A stretch of 55,551 nt of DNA. Origin: Strigomonas culicis (Eukaryota > Euglenozoa > Kinetoplastea > Trypanosomatida > Trypanosomatidae). The notes below the pieces were generated by a model. It saw only the letters and a program-made list of their open reading frames with translations. It had not been told where the DNA came from and did not search any database. Shown in pieces: positions 9,778-18,635 of this stretch (positions within the stretch are counted from its first letter, which is position 1; each line of letters opens with the position of its first letter). The stretch spans positions 1-55,551 of the forward strand of contig AUXH01000051.1 of NCBI GenBank assembly GCA_000482145.1, given 5' to 3'. The position numbers and the translations under genes were made by a program.

Positions 9778-9953
9778 AAAAAGGCAGACGCACAAGATGT
9801 AGAGGAGAGGGAGGCATGAAGGAGCATGGAGTCGCACGCAGCATACATCTTACACTGTCTACAATAGTAGCAAGAGAGAATAATTAATCATCTTTTTTTT
9901 TTTTTACATTCACATAACCCTTATGTAATATGTTTATGTGTGTAAAGAAAGGC

Positions 9954-11177
9954 TCATGAAACATACTCTGTTGCGGGTGTCCACTGCCCATCCAACAACC
10001 CCATCTGCTTTCGCTTCATATGCGTGATCCGCTGCGTGTGGAGAATCTTGTCGAAGCACTTTCGGCAGTGAAAGCTAATCACCTCCTTTCCCGTGGGGCT
10101 CGCTGGCGACGCCGACGGCGTGGCGGCCGCGCCCCCCACCAGCGGCACCTTCACGCGCACCGCGGGAGCGGCCGCGGCCGCCGGCGGCGACCCGTCCGCC
10201 GTCACATCCGCCTCGACCGCGACCTCGCGGAGGTGGTGGAACACCCGCGGGAAGTCCACGTCGCCCTGCAGCGTGAGCGCCGCGGCGGCCGACCCGGGGC
10301 CCTCCGCCGCGGCGGGCGCAGCGGAGGCAGCGCCGCCGCCGAGGACGATGGATTCCATCGCGACGGGGTCGCCCACGACGAAGGTCTGCAGCTGCTCCCG
10401 CACGTACGCGGTGAGCGCCGGCGGCAGCGCGGTCGGCGGCGACGCAATGACCACCTCCAGCAGCGACACGGCGTGCGAGGCGTAGTAGCCGTTGCGCTTC
10501 ACCTCCATCGTCGCGCTCGTCGGAGCGGCGTCGCCGAGGCGCTCCGCCTGCGCGGGGAAGAGCAGCGACGGCTCGATCGTCTTCTTCGCCTCCGTGAGCG
10601 GCAGGTGCCCGTGCACGAGCAGGTCGTAGGTCATGCGGAAGGGCACCAGCGACGTGGCGAAGGGGAAGCGGTCGCTCACGCTGACGACGACGGGGCCGGA
10701 CCCGAAGCGGTCCACGTCGTTCAGCACGCGCACGTGCATCTCCGCCGGCGTGCGGAAGAGCTCCCGCAGCTGCGGCGCCAAGTTGCGGGAGCGCAGCGCC
10801 TGCACCACGAAGGACTCTACCGAGACGCGGTGGTAGTTATCCGCCGCGTCGGCGCGGTGCATCGGGCAGAAGGGGGGCTTGTACACCGCGAACAGGTGCC
10901 ACCGGCTGAGGTAGTCCTCCGGGTCGTAGGCCGCGGTGCCGCCGCTGCTGTAGAGCGGCGAGAGGGGCGCGGGGCGGTCCGCGACCTCCCCCTGCCCCAG
11001 CAGGCACAGCGACTTGGGACTAATCAGAAAGTGGTTGCGCAGAAAGCGCGTCTGGATCGCCTCCGCCGGGATGTTCACGGCCGCGGCCGCGAGCTGCTGG
11101 GCGTGGCGCTCGAGCGTCTGCCGGCTGTTCTGCTGCAGCACATTGACCAAAAACTTGTTTGGTAACTTGGACGACAT
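9954..11177 (-). CDS. RluA-like RNA pseudouridine synthase, divergent
   Basis: A 407-aa protein with recognisable but divergent RluA-family pseudouridine synthase motifs: motif I-like LFAVYKPPFCPMH (residues 95-107), the catalytic motif NDVDRFGSGPVV (153-164) with candidate catalytic Asp156 where the family has RLDxxTSG, and the downstream strand YDLLVHGHL (184-192). The usual His/Arg before the catalytic Leu-Asp is replaced by Asn-Asp-Val. An Ala/Pro-rich insertion occupies about 285-370, and a Cys pair (HCRKCFD) sits near the C-terminus. Family members isomerise uridine in rRNA or tRNA; in kinetoplastids several divergent ones are assembly factors of the mitochondrial ribosome, so loss of activity is possible. 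Start ATG at 11177; candidate acceptor AG at 11205-11204 after a CT-rich tract. Confidence 0.75.
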   Translation of the reverse strand: MSSKLPNKFLVNVLQQNSRQTLERHAQQLAAAAVNIPAEAIQTRFLRNHFLISPKSLCLLGQGEVADRPAPLSPLYSSGGTAAYDPEDYLSRWHLFAVYKPPFCPMHRADAADNYHRVSVESFVVQALRSRNLAPQLRELFRTPAEMHVRVLNDVDRFGSGPVVVSVSDRFPFATSLVPFRMTYDLLVHGHLPLTEAKKTIEPSLLFPAQAERLGDAAPTSATMEVKRNGYYASHAVSLLEVVIASPPTALPPALTAYVREQLQTFVVGDPVAMESIVLGGGAASAAPAAAEGPGSAAAALTLQGDVDFPRVFHHLREVAVEADVTADGSPPAAAAAPAVRVKVPLVGGAAATPSASPASPTGKEVISFHCRKCFDKILHTQRITHMKRKQMGLLDGQWTPATEYVS

Positions 11178-11462
11178 GCGCCCGTGTTCCTAGTGTTGTG
11201 TAGCTTCATGATGGATGCGGGAAAAGGGGGAGGAAAGGTGAGTGATCTACACTTCAGATACCGACTTCTTTTTGAATTCTGTCTAATACCACTACTGTTT
11301 TTCTTTTCCTTCTTCTTTTGTGTCAAATCGAAGACGTTGATGTAATTCTCTTGTTGTCCTTATTGTTCTGTTTTTTTTTTTAATGAGACGTTTGCAAGTT
11401 ATGATGCCTTTTTCATCCCCCCAATGGACACTGCATGGAAAGAAAGAAAGAGATCGTCTGTG

Positions 11463-14400
11463 TTAATAGTTGTACATATCACTCACAATGTGCAAAATGA
11501 ACGCGTACTCGCGTGCAATTTCGTGCAGCTGCTGGAAGCGCCCGCTGGACCCGCCGTGGCCCCCGTCGAAGGAGGAGTAGTGCAGCAGCACGCGGTCGCG
11601 CTCCGCCTCCGCGTCCTGCTGCTGCCCCCGCTTCTCGAGGTCCCGCTCACGGTAAAGGGCGGTGAGCTTGGCGGGCTCCCAATACGGCACCCGCGCGTCG
11701 TCCCACGCGCTCTCCACGTAGACGTGCGGGCGGCGAAAGCAGCGGCGCTCCGCCGGCGTCGCGCCGTCCGCGCAGCGCCCCCACGCGGCCGGCACCGTGT
11801 CGACCGGCGACAGCGCCTTGAGCAGGTCGTAGGTGGCGCGGTCGTGGAGCGGGTTGCCGAACTCCTCCCAGTCGGAGCTCGTGAGCGGGAGGTCCGCGTT
11901 CGCGAGCGACGTCAGCACGTCCACGAACGGCACCGCCGCGACGACGGCGCGCAAGAGCTGCGGGGCCGCGTGCGCCGCCCGCGTGACGGTGAGCCCGCCG
12001 GCGGAGGACCCGCAGGCGACGAGCCGGCCGGGTGCCGCGACGGGCAGGCCGTACTGCAGGTAGGTGCACACACTGAGGAAGTCGTTCACCGTCGTGCCGT
12101 GCTGCTGCAGGCGGCCCGCCTCGTACCACGCGGTGCCGAGCTCGCCGCCGCCCCGCACCGCCGCGGAGGCCCACACGCAGCCGCGGTCGAGCAGGCACAG
12201 CAGCGACGTCGAGAACTCGCAGTCCTGGCAGTCGCCGTAACTGCCGTAGACATGCACCACCAGCGGGTTCTCGCCGGGGGCGTAGAGGGACCGCCGGTAG
12301 CACACGTACACGGGCACCAGCACCGGCGCGGCGGGGCGCGCGGTGGGGACGGGTACAATGTGCGCCAGGCACGCCGCGGCCTCGGCCGTGGTGGCTGCGG
12401 CGCCGGGAGGACGGTCAAACGCGTAGGTGGAGGGCACCCATACGGTCGCGCCCTCGTAGTCCGACTCGTGAAACGGCAGCGCTGCGGTGCCCGGCACCGT
12501 CTCCCTGCGCGAGAGCTGGTAGTGCAGCACGCCGTCCACCGCGGCGTCGTCGTGCGTCACCTCGTAGCGGAACAAGAAGCAGAGGGACGGGACCAGGAGG
12601 TGCGTGAGCGTCACGCACCACGTGTCGTTGCCGTAGAAGAGCGTGCCGTACGCCATGGTGAGCAGGTTGCAGGGCAGCGGGGTCACGCGGGCGCCGCCGC
12701 CGGCGTCCCCGCCAGCGGCGAACGCACGGAGGAGGAGGTGGTCCGCCTCGAGTGCGCCGGGCGCCGCGGCCACCGGCAGCACGCTCGCCGCCGCCCGCGG
12801 GATGCGGGCCTCGCCGGCCCGCCAGAGGGCCGCCTCCGCTCCCTCGCGGCTCTGCTGGAGCTTCTCGCGCAGGAGGCTGGCGAGGTCCAGCAGGGATCGC
12901 AGCGACAGGAGCGCCGCGTCGTCCGCGCGGGCCATCGCCTCGGCGCCGGGGCCCGCCGCCGCCGCCGCCCACCACCGCCAGAGGAGACGCAGCGGGCAGA
13001 ACAGGAGCGTCGGGGCGCCGTCCTTGCGCACGGACAGCAGCAGAAAGTGCTCGTAGAGCTCCACCTCCTCCACGGTGATGGTCGCGTCGTAGGCAAAGAG
13101 GGGGAGCCACCGCACCCCCGCCGCGTCGGCCGGCGCGCACCCGGTCTTGTTACACGCGCCCTGCGACAGCGTGCGTGTCACCGGTGCCACCTCCTCCTGC
13201 GGGTGGGGCTGCGAGAGCGACGTGCGCACGGCGTGGTCCGGCAGCAGGTAGACCGCAAAGTTCTGCTGGTGATGGGTGTCCGTGACGACGACCCACGCGC
13301 CGGTGTCTGTGCCGTCCGTGGTGGGAGGGCCCAGGAGGTGGCAGTGATGGTCGACCTCATACTTGCGCAGGGAGGGCTCCGTCTGCCGCCGGGAAAAGCA
13401 AAAGACAGGGGCTCTTCCGAGAAGGCCAAGTAGCGGCTCCGCCTCGTGCTTCTCCGTTTCCTTCCTTTCCTCAGGGGACGGCTGTACGACCAGCGGAATA
13501 CCGTGGAGCGTGGGTTTCCGCAAGTCCTTTGTCGGTCGCTCGTAGAACTGATTCGTCGGCACGACGTACCACTCGGCGACATCGGTCGAGCCGGTCCGGA
13601 ACAACAGAAACTGGCTGTCCTCCGAGTAGAGGAGCGGCCCCATCCAGAAGGACTCGTCGTCCTCCTCATAGCACACCACCGTCGCATCCGCGACGTGCCC
13701 CTCCGCGACCGGCGGGTCCGGAGTGGCCCGGCGGCCATCGCCCGACACGCGCGATTCGTAGCGCAGGTCGTGGTACACCAGCTGGAACCCGCGCTGCTTG
13801 TCGTCGACGGCAATGTACAGCACGGCCTCCTCGTGGGCCCAGACCACCTCGCCGGAGAGGTCAAACAGGTCGAGCTTGTGGAGAATGTGGTGCGTCGGTC
13901 TGGCACACGGCGCGTCCGCCTTCTCCTTTACCGGGAGCCCTGCGTCGGGCGGAGCGTGCCGCTTCTTCGCCGCTGGCGGGGCCTTCTTGTCCCGACCGTG
14001 GGACAGCCCTCCGCGCTTCCCGACGCTGCCGGCCGGGGCCGTGGCGGACGGTGTCGTGAGCGACGACTTGAGGTGCACCTTGTAGTAGGACTCGCCGTGC
14101 TGCAGGAGGTCCGCGGCGAGCCCGCGCTCGGCCGCGCTCGCGCCCGTCTCCAGCCAGTGCGTGTAGTCCACGTGCTGGATCTGCAGGACGAAGAGCGTGA
14201 AGATCTCGCGGCCGCCCGAGCAGTCGATCATGACCGCCGCGCGCTGCTCGTCGGGCGACACGGCGATGTCGCCCACGTCGATGAAGGGCTCCTCGTCGCC
14301 CCCGGTGCGCGGGAGCATGCCGCCGCGTTGCAGCTCCTGCACGAACAGGTTCAAGTCTAAAAAGATGACCTCGTCCTCGTAGGAGGGCAGGATGGCGTGC

Positions 14401-14996
14401 GGGTCCTCCTGGAACATGCGGGCCACCTCGTGATAAAAGTTGGCGTTGATGTGTCTCGCCGCGTCGTAGGGGCGCCTGCAGTAGAGGAGGTGCTCCGCCT
14501 TCGGCACCGTGCGCACGTAGTACCAGTAGTGGCCGTCATGATAGGGCATGGAGCTGTCGCTCTCGATCTGCCGCTCCTTCAGCTCGTGGAAAAGGCGCTT
14601 GCGGAGGGGCACTTGGACGTCCGGCGCTTCACTTGTCCGGAAAAAGTGAGACACCAGGTCGTTCTCGGCGTGGAGAATGGCCTTCGTCTTGGCGCTCTCG
14701 CGGCTCTCCAACCACGCGTAGTTATCGACGCGGGTGTCGTCGTGGAGCGTATGCAGCTTTGGTATTCGCGGATACACCGGTGTCGTGAGGTCACCGACGT
14801 TCTCTCCTTCATTCCTTGCTGAAGCGTTCTTTTTTCTCCTCCCTCTTCGGTAAAGAGTCGGACTACTATTCTCCTTCTTGGAAGGACAGCCGTGAGACGA
14901 GGGCAATCCAGCATCAGCAGCATCGCTAAAATCACTCACTTCCTCAGCGTCCGCTTCTCCTACGGCCGTTGGCGTTTCATGGGTGTGGTGCGACAT
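11463..14996 (-). CDS. Oligopeptidase B-like serine peptidase (family S9A), 1177 aa
   Basis: The C-terminal catalytic domain carries a complete S9A triad: Ser998 in GSSAGG, Asp1099 in WDDARVPYWEP and His1146 in DGGHGGSSGR. The DxRVxYWEP context and the WEEFGNP segment are typical of oligopeptidase B, which cleaves peptides after basic residues in the cytosol. The N-terminal part contains the expected opening of the family (YPRIPKLHTLHDDTRVDNYAWLE, of which the DxYAWLE part is most characteristic), then a predicted seven-bladed propeller. Usual OPB is about 700-730 aa, and the trypanosomatid OPB2 group is longer. This copy is longer still because of basic and Ala/Pro-rich insertions (about residues 315-355, 640-660 and 700-790). 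The first 60 residues are charged and polar. Start ATG 14996; acceptor AG at 15067-15066. Confidence 0.9.
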   Translation of the reverse strand: MSHHTHETPTAVGEADAEEVSDFSDAADAGLPSSHGCPSKKENSSPTLYRRGRRKKNASARNEGENVGDLTTPVYPRIPKLHTLHDDTRVDNYAWLESRESAKTKAILHAENDLVSHFFRTSEAPDVQVPLRKRLFHELKERQIESDSSMPYHDGHYWYYVRTVPKAEHLLYCRRPYDAARHINANFYHEVARMFQEDPHAILPSYEDEVIFLDLNLFVQELQRGGMLPRTGGDEEPFIDVGDIAVSPDEQRAAVMIDCSGGREIFTLFVLQIQHVDYTHWLETGASAAERGLAADLLQHGESYYKVHLKSSLTTPSATAPAGSVGKRGGLSHGRDKKAPPAAKKRHAPPDAGLPVKEKADAPCARPTHHILHKLDLFDLSGEVVWAHEEAVLYIAVDDKQRGFQLVYHDLRYESRVSGDGRRATPDPPVAEGHVADATVVCYEEDDESFWMGPLLYSEDSQFLLFRTGSTDVAEWYVVPTNQFYERPTKDLRKPTLHGIPLVVQPSPEERKETEKHEAEPLLGLLGRAPVFCFSRRQTEPSLRKYEVDHHCHLLGPPTTDGTDTGAWVVVTDTHHQQNFAVYLLPDHAVRTSLSQPHPQEEVAPVTRTLSQGACNKTGCAPADAAGVRWLPLFAYDATITVEEVELYEHFLLLSVRKDGAPTLLFCPLRLLWRWWAAAAAGPGAEAMARADDAALLSLRSLLDLASLLREKLQQSREGAEAALWRAGEARIPRAAASVLPVAAAPGALEADHLLLRAFAAGGDAGGGARVTPLPCNLLTMAYGTLFYGNDTWCVTLTHLLVPSLCFLFRYEVTHDDAAVDGVLHYQLSRRETVPGTAALPFHESDYEGATVWVPSTYAFDRPPGAAATTAEAAACLAHIVPVPTARPAAPVLVPVYVCYRRSLYAPGENPLVVHVYGSYGDCQDCEFSTSLLCLLDRGCVWASAAVRGGGELGTAWYEAGRLQQHGTTVNDFLSVCTYLQYGLPVAAPGRLVACGSSAGGLTVTRAAHAAPQLLRAVVAAVPFVDVLTSLANADLPLTSSDWEEFGNPLHDRATYDLLKALSPVDTVPAAWGRCADGATPAERRCFRRPHVYVESAWDDARVPYWEPAKLTALYRERDLEKRGQQQDAEAERDRVLLHYSSFDGGHGGSSGRFQQLHEIAREYAFILHIVSDMYNY

Positions 14997-15401
14997 GTAT
15001 CACTGGTAGCTTCGACGCTTTCCTTATTTGCTTGATGTACCTCCTTTCTAGTATATGTTAATGAGCTGTAGGTACAACCGAAACAAATGATTTACAATGT
15101 GTAAAGGAAAAAGAAGGAGGTTGATGGAGAAGAAGCGAATGAACGGTATGTTTAAAACAAGTCCATGTACAAAGCACGCATACAGCAGTTTTTTTACGAG
15201 CAGAATGTAAAAACACCTTTACCCCTTTTCCCACAATGGTCCGACTTTTTCCTTTTTTTTGCCATTTATCCCTTTTTAATACGAAGTGAACCTGCAAAAA
15301 AATTTCTCAATTGACTTTTTTTTTGATGGGAATACCTTTTTCTTTTTGACTTTATTTTCCTTTTCCTTTTACCGTTTGTTGTTCACTCATTGGGACTATA
15401 T
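14997..15401. other. Intergenic region with a splice acceptor for the OPB-like gene
   Basis: On the minus strand a C/T-rich tract (about 15095-15150) is followed by CTACAG, with the acceptor AG at 15067-15066 and a leader of about 70 nt. The segment 15180-15401 contains several T or A homopolymers and should be the 3' UTR of the phenylalanine hydroxylase gene. No gene is seen. Confidence 0.6.
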
Positions 15402-16748
15402 TCATGGCGTCCAAATGGACCGCTTCATCTCGTCCTGCAGCATCTTCCACGTGTTCTTCGGGTACGACTGCACCTGCTGCGCGAAGGAGTTGTAGCGGAG
15501 GATGACGCTCTTGTCCTGACCCTCGACCCACTCCTGCAGCTTCTGCTCCGCATCCTTGAAGCTCTTCGCGACGAAGTAGGCGGGCTGGAACTTGGTGATG
15601 GGGAAGGGCCGCACGGACGCGAGGATGGGGTCGAACGGGATGTACTCGCTGTCGCCCTCCAGCGCGTGGCGCAACTCGCCGGCGCTGGAGAGGATACCCG
15701 CGCCGAACACGCGGCGCTTGCCGCGCTGCTCGCAGAGGCCGAACTCCACGGTGAACCAGTACAGCTTCGCCAGCTTGTCGAGGAGGACGTCGTCGGCGCC
15801 CAGGGAGGCGAGGCCGATGGCCTGCGTGAAGTTCGCAAAGTCCGTGTCCGCGAGCAGCGGCAGGTGGCCGATAATGTCGTGCACCATATCCGGCTCCGGG
15901 GTGTACAGCGGCTGCTTCGCGTGGCGGATGTACTGGGTGCTGAAGAAAACGCGGAACGCCAGGCCGTTGAGGAAGTCGCGGGACGTGAGCAGCCCGGCCA
16001 CGGGGCGCACGGTGAAGCCGGTGGCGGAGTGCAGGAAGGCGCTCACATCCGCGAGCTGCGGCATGCGCGTGCGGTCGAGCACGCCGTTCTCCATCATGAG
16101 TGGGAACACGTAGTTGTACTCCTCACAGGCGTGCGTGGGGTACAACTGCGTGAGGTGGTCGTACACGGTCGTCCACACGGTGTTCTCCTCGTCCGTGTAG
16201 TCCACGATGGGGATGGGCTGGCCCCACTTGTAGTTCTGCGCCTTGCTCACAATCTCGCGGCGGCGCGCGCGGTACTGCTCGTCGTGGAAGCCCGGGTGGG
16301 GGTTCAGCGGGTCATCCTGCAGGTCGGCGCCGGCGGCCATGGTGGACTGGTCGAGGTCGTCCAGGTCGCGGGGGCAGGTGGGGTACCACGGCACCTTCCA
16401 GCTGCCGGCCACGACCACATTGGGCGAGCGCTCGCGCAGTGCGGCCAAGATGGGCAGCATCTGCGGTTCGTCGACGTGCGCGTCCACGTCGAGAAAAATG
16501 GTGCGCAGCTTCGCGTTGTTCTCGTACGGCCGCGGGCGGTTCGCCACCTGGCTGATGTTGACGCCGTGGTCCCGGAAGATGCCGAGCAGGTCGCACAGCG
16601 CGCCGGCGCGGTCGGCGGTGAGGGACACCTCCAGCGACGTGCGGTTGCGGCCGAGACGCTCCTTGCCCTTGATGTTGCTGCCGGTGGACGCGTACTGGTC
16701 TTCAAGAGTCGCAGCGGCCAACCGTAGTGCAGAGCGGCGGAGAAACAT
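15402..16748 (-). CDS. PAH: Phenylalanine-4-hydroxylase (biopterin-dependent aromatic amino acid hydroxylase)
   Basis: This enzyme converts phenylalanine to tyrosine using tetrahydrobiopterin, O2 and non-heme iron. The protein (448 aa) has the animal-type layout: a short N-terminus, a regulatory ACT domain (about residues 35-115, TSLEVSLTADRAGALCDLL) and the catalytic domain (about 145-440). The iron ligands are visible as His290 and His295 in MVHDIIGHLPLLAD and Glu335 in WFTVEFG. The C-terminus has the helical tail expected for tetramerisation. The first 20 residues (MFLRRSALRLAAAT) are basic and could be a weak mitochondrial targeting signal; the family is usually cytosolic. PAH is known in Leishmania and absent from T. 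brucei and T. cruzi, so it is also a lineage marker. Start ATG 16748; probable acceptor AG at 16849-16848. Confidence 0.95.
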   Translation of the reverse strand: MFLRRSALRLAAATLEDQYASTGSNIKGKERLGRNRTSLEVSLTADRAGALCDLLGIFRDHGVNISQVANRPRPYENNAKLRTIFLDVDAHVDEPQMLPILAALRERSPNVVVAGSWKVPWYPTCPRDLDDLDQSTMAAGADLQDDPLNPHPGFHDEQYRARRREIVSKAQNYKWGQPIPIVDYTDEENTVWTTVYDHLTQLYPTHACEEYNYVFPLMMENGVLDRTRMPQLADVSAFLHSATGFTVRPVAGLLTSRDFLNGLAFRVFFSTQYIRHAKQPLYTPEPDMVHDIIGHLPLLADTDFANFTQAIGLASLGADDVLLDKLAKLYWFTVEFGLCEQRGKRRVFGAGILSSAGELRHALEGDSEYIPFDPILASVRPFPITKFQPAYFVAKSFKDAEQKLQEWVEGQDKSVILRYNSFAQQVQSYPKNTWKMLQDEMKRSIWTP

Positions 16749-17164
16749 TTTTTTTTATATATATTTTGATGAGGGAAGAGAGGATACGCTATAGACTACG
16801 TTTAATGATTCCTTATATGCTATTCTTTTCTTGGGTGCTCTCTTTTTCTTTAGAAGAATGAGAGAAGGGTGATTGTAACTAAAACTATATTAAAAAAAAA
16901 GTAACACGAGGGGAATAGTAAAGAGTGTTAATGTAAAACGATGTAAGCTAATAAGATGTGGAGCACCTGTGTAAAGCCAACAAAAAGAAAATAAGAGGGG
17001 AAGAAAGAGCATGAAACCGTTTGAGCAACGCATAGGCATGATTTCCTCAACAAGGGATACCATACACTTAAACTTCTTTACCATTGTCGTTCTCCAGAAG
17101 TTGCTGCGCATAGGTTTAAATACTTGAATATACAGGGAGAAGGAGGCAATCCCCTAAGAGCCGA
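16749..17164. other. Intergenic region between the PAH and J-protein genes
   Basis: On the minus strand a C/T-rich stretch (about 16850-16875) ends in CTAAAG, with a candidate acceptor AG at 16849-16848; AGs nearer the start (near 16783) are alternatives. The rest is AT-rich 3' UTR-like sequence for the J-domain gene. No gene is visible. Confidence 0.5.
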
Positions 17165-18271
17165 CTAATCATAGATCTGCATCTTGGACTTCCTCTGCGG
17201 CGCGTCCGCCCGTGTCGTGCTCGGCTTCTCCGCGGGCACGTAGGACAGCTCCACGTAGACCTTTTCCGCCGCGTGCTTGCGCAGGGCCTGCCGCAGCGCG
17301 GTGGACGACAGCACCGCCTCGCCGTTGACGCTCACCACGACGACCGCCTCCGCCTCGTGGGCGCCGGAGCGCGCGCGTGGCAGGACGAGCACGGGCGCCA
17401 TGTTCGCCAGCGGCACCAAGCTCGCAAGGACGGTGTCGTCCGCCAGCAGGTGCAGGTCCCCGATGAGCTCCCACTCGTCCGCGCCGTACTCGAGCTGCAC
17501 CGTGGCGCTCTGCTGCGCGGCGAGGCTCGTCTGCAGCGTGGCGACCGCCGTGGGACCGCCCTCTCCCCCCAGCGGCATCCCGGCGATCGTGCGCACGCGC
17601 GCCGGGCACGGCAGCGCCGCGTAGCGCGTCGTGTCGAAGTCGACGAGGTGGTTCTCCGACGCGCCGAAGGACACGCCCCACGGGGCGGCCGGCGACTCGC
17701 GCGTCAGCGTGCAGGTGCGCAGGCGCGGCTGGGCGTGCAGCACCGCGTGGGCGGAGCGGTGCGGCCGCAGCAGGAACAGCGGCTGCCCCGCGGCAGCGGC
17801 GCGCTGGGAGGTGGTGCGACCCCCCTTCTCTGGCTCGTACTCATCGTCGTCGTCGTCGTCCTCCTCCTTTTCCTCCTCCGGGGCCTCGCGGTCGCGTTTG
17901 CCCGGCAGCGCGTCGCCCTCGGTGGGGGTGGGGCCCGCCGCGCGAGCGCCCCGGCTGAGTGATTCTGCGTGCATGTTGTGCGTGTGGATGCGGTCGTGCA
18001 CGTCGGCGGCCCGGCGCCGCAGGTTCACCCCGTGCTGGGTGTCGTACACCTTGCGCTTGTCCGGGTCCGAGAGGATCCGGTAGGCCTCCGTGATCTGCTG
18101 GTAGCGCAGCTGCGTCTGCGCCTCTTCATGCGGTGGGGCGTCGCGGTACGCCGCGCGGTCCGGGTGGAGCGCCAGCGAGAGCTTTCTGTACTGCCGCGTG
18201 AGATCGCTCGCGCTGACGGAGGCCTCGACGCCGAGCGTATGATAGTGGGGCGGGGCGTCCGAGCGAGACAT
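17165..18271 (-). CDS. DnaJ-domain (J) protein, Hsp40 co-chaperone-like
   Basis: The N-terminus is a J domain (about residues 8-75) with the essential HPD tripeptide at 36-38 (ALHPDRAAY) and the usual helix IV end (AYRILSDPDKRKVYD). J domains stimulate the ATPase of Hsp70 partners. No Gly/Phe region or zinc-finger region is present, so this is a type III J protein. The rest (368 aa in total) includes an acidic run (EEEKEEDDDDDDE, near 125-140) and a C-terminal domain with beta-rich, PDZ-like character (VVSVNGEAVLSSTALRQAL) that I cannot assign firmly. The longer frame to 18316 begins at TTG; the ATG at 18271 directly precedes the J domain, and an acceptor AG lies at 18326-18325. Confidence 0.88.
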   Translation of the reverse strand: MSRSDAPPHYHTLGVEASVSASDLTRQYRKLSLALHPDRAAYRDAPPHEEAQTQLRYQQITEAYRILSDPDKRKVYDTQHGVNLRRRAADVHDRIHTHNMHAESLSRGARAAGPTPTEGDALPGKRDREAPEEEKEEDDDDDDEYEPEKGGRTTSQRAAAAGQPLFLLRPHRSAHAVLHAQPRLRTCTLTRESPAAPWGVSFGASENHLVDFDTTRYAALPCPARVRTIAGMPLGGEGGPTAVATLQTSLAAQQSATVQLEYGADEWELIGDLHLLADDTVLASLVPLANMAPVLVLPRARSGAHEAEAVVVVSVNGEAVLSSTALRQALRKHAAEKVYVELSYVPAEKPSTTRADAPQRKSKMQIYD

Positions 18272-18635
18272 GGGAGCCGGTGAAAGACGGGGAGAGAAAA
18301 ACGGTTGTGAAAACAAGCAAGCAACTGTACTTTCTATCTATTAAGAAAGTAAAAAAGAAGGAGGAGAGTAATTAGATGGTGAAGCATAAAACCATATTAG
18401 TATACTTAGCGATAGAAGATCGTTGTATACCACTCCAGTGATGTACGTCAAGGGAAATTTATACTCCACACACTTAACGCACCTATTCGTGATCTCATGT
18501 GCACAAACATCAAATGAAAATTGAAAAAAAAAAGGGAGAGCAGAAAACCTCTAAAGAGCGTGGACAACTAAAAAAAAGTCCTTGGATTATATAATACATC
18601 AGCTTGTGGGTTTGTATTTTTTTTTTAAAGAACAT
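18272..18635. other. Intergenic region between the J-protein and coiled-coil genes
   Basis: The candidate acceptor for the J-protein gene is AG at 18326-18325 (minus strand GTACAG). A weak C/T-rich tract lies at about 18340-18370. The remainder is AT-rich with A-runs near 18523 and 18570 and T-runs near 18618. It should be the 3' UTR of the upstream coiled-coil gene. No gene is seen. Confidence 0.5.
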
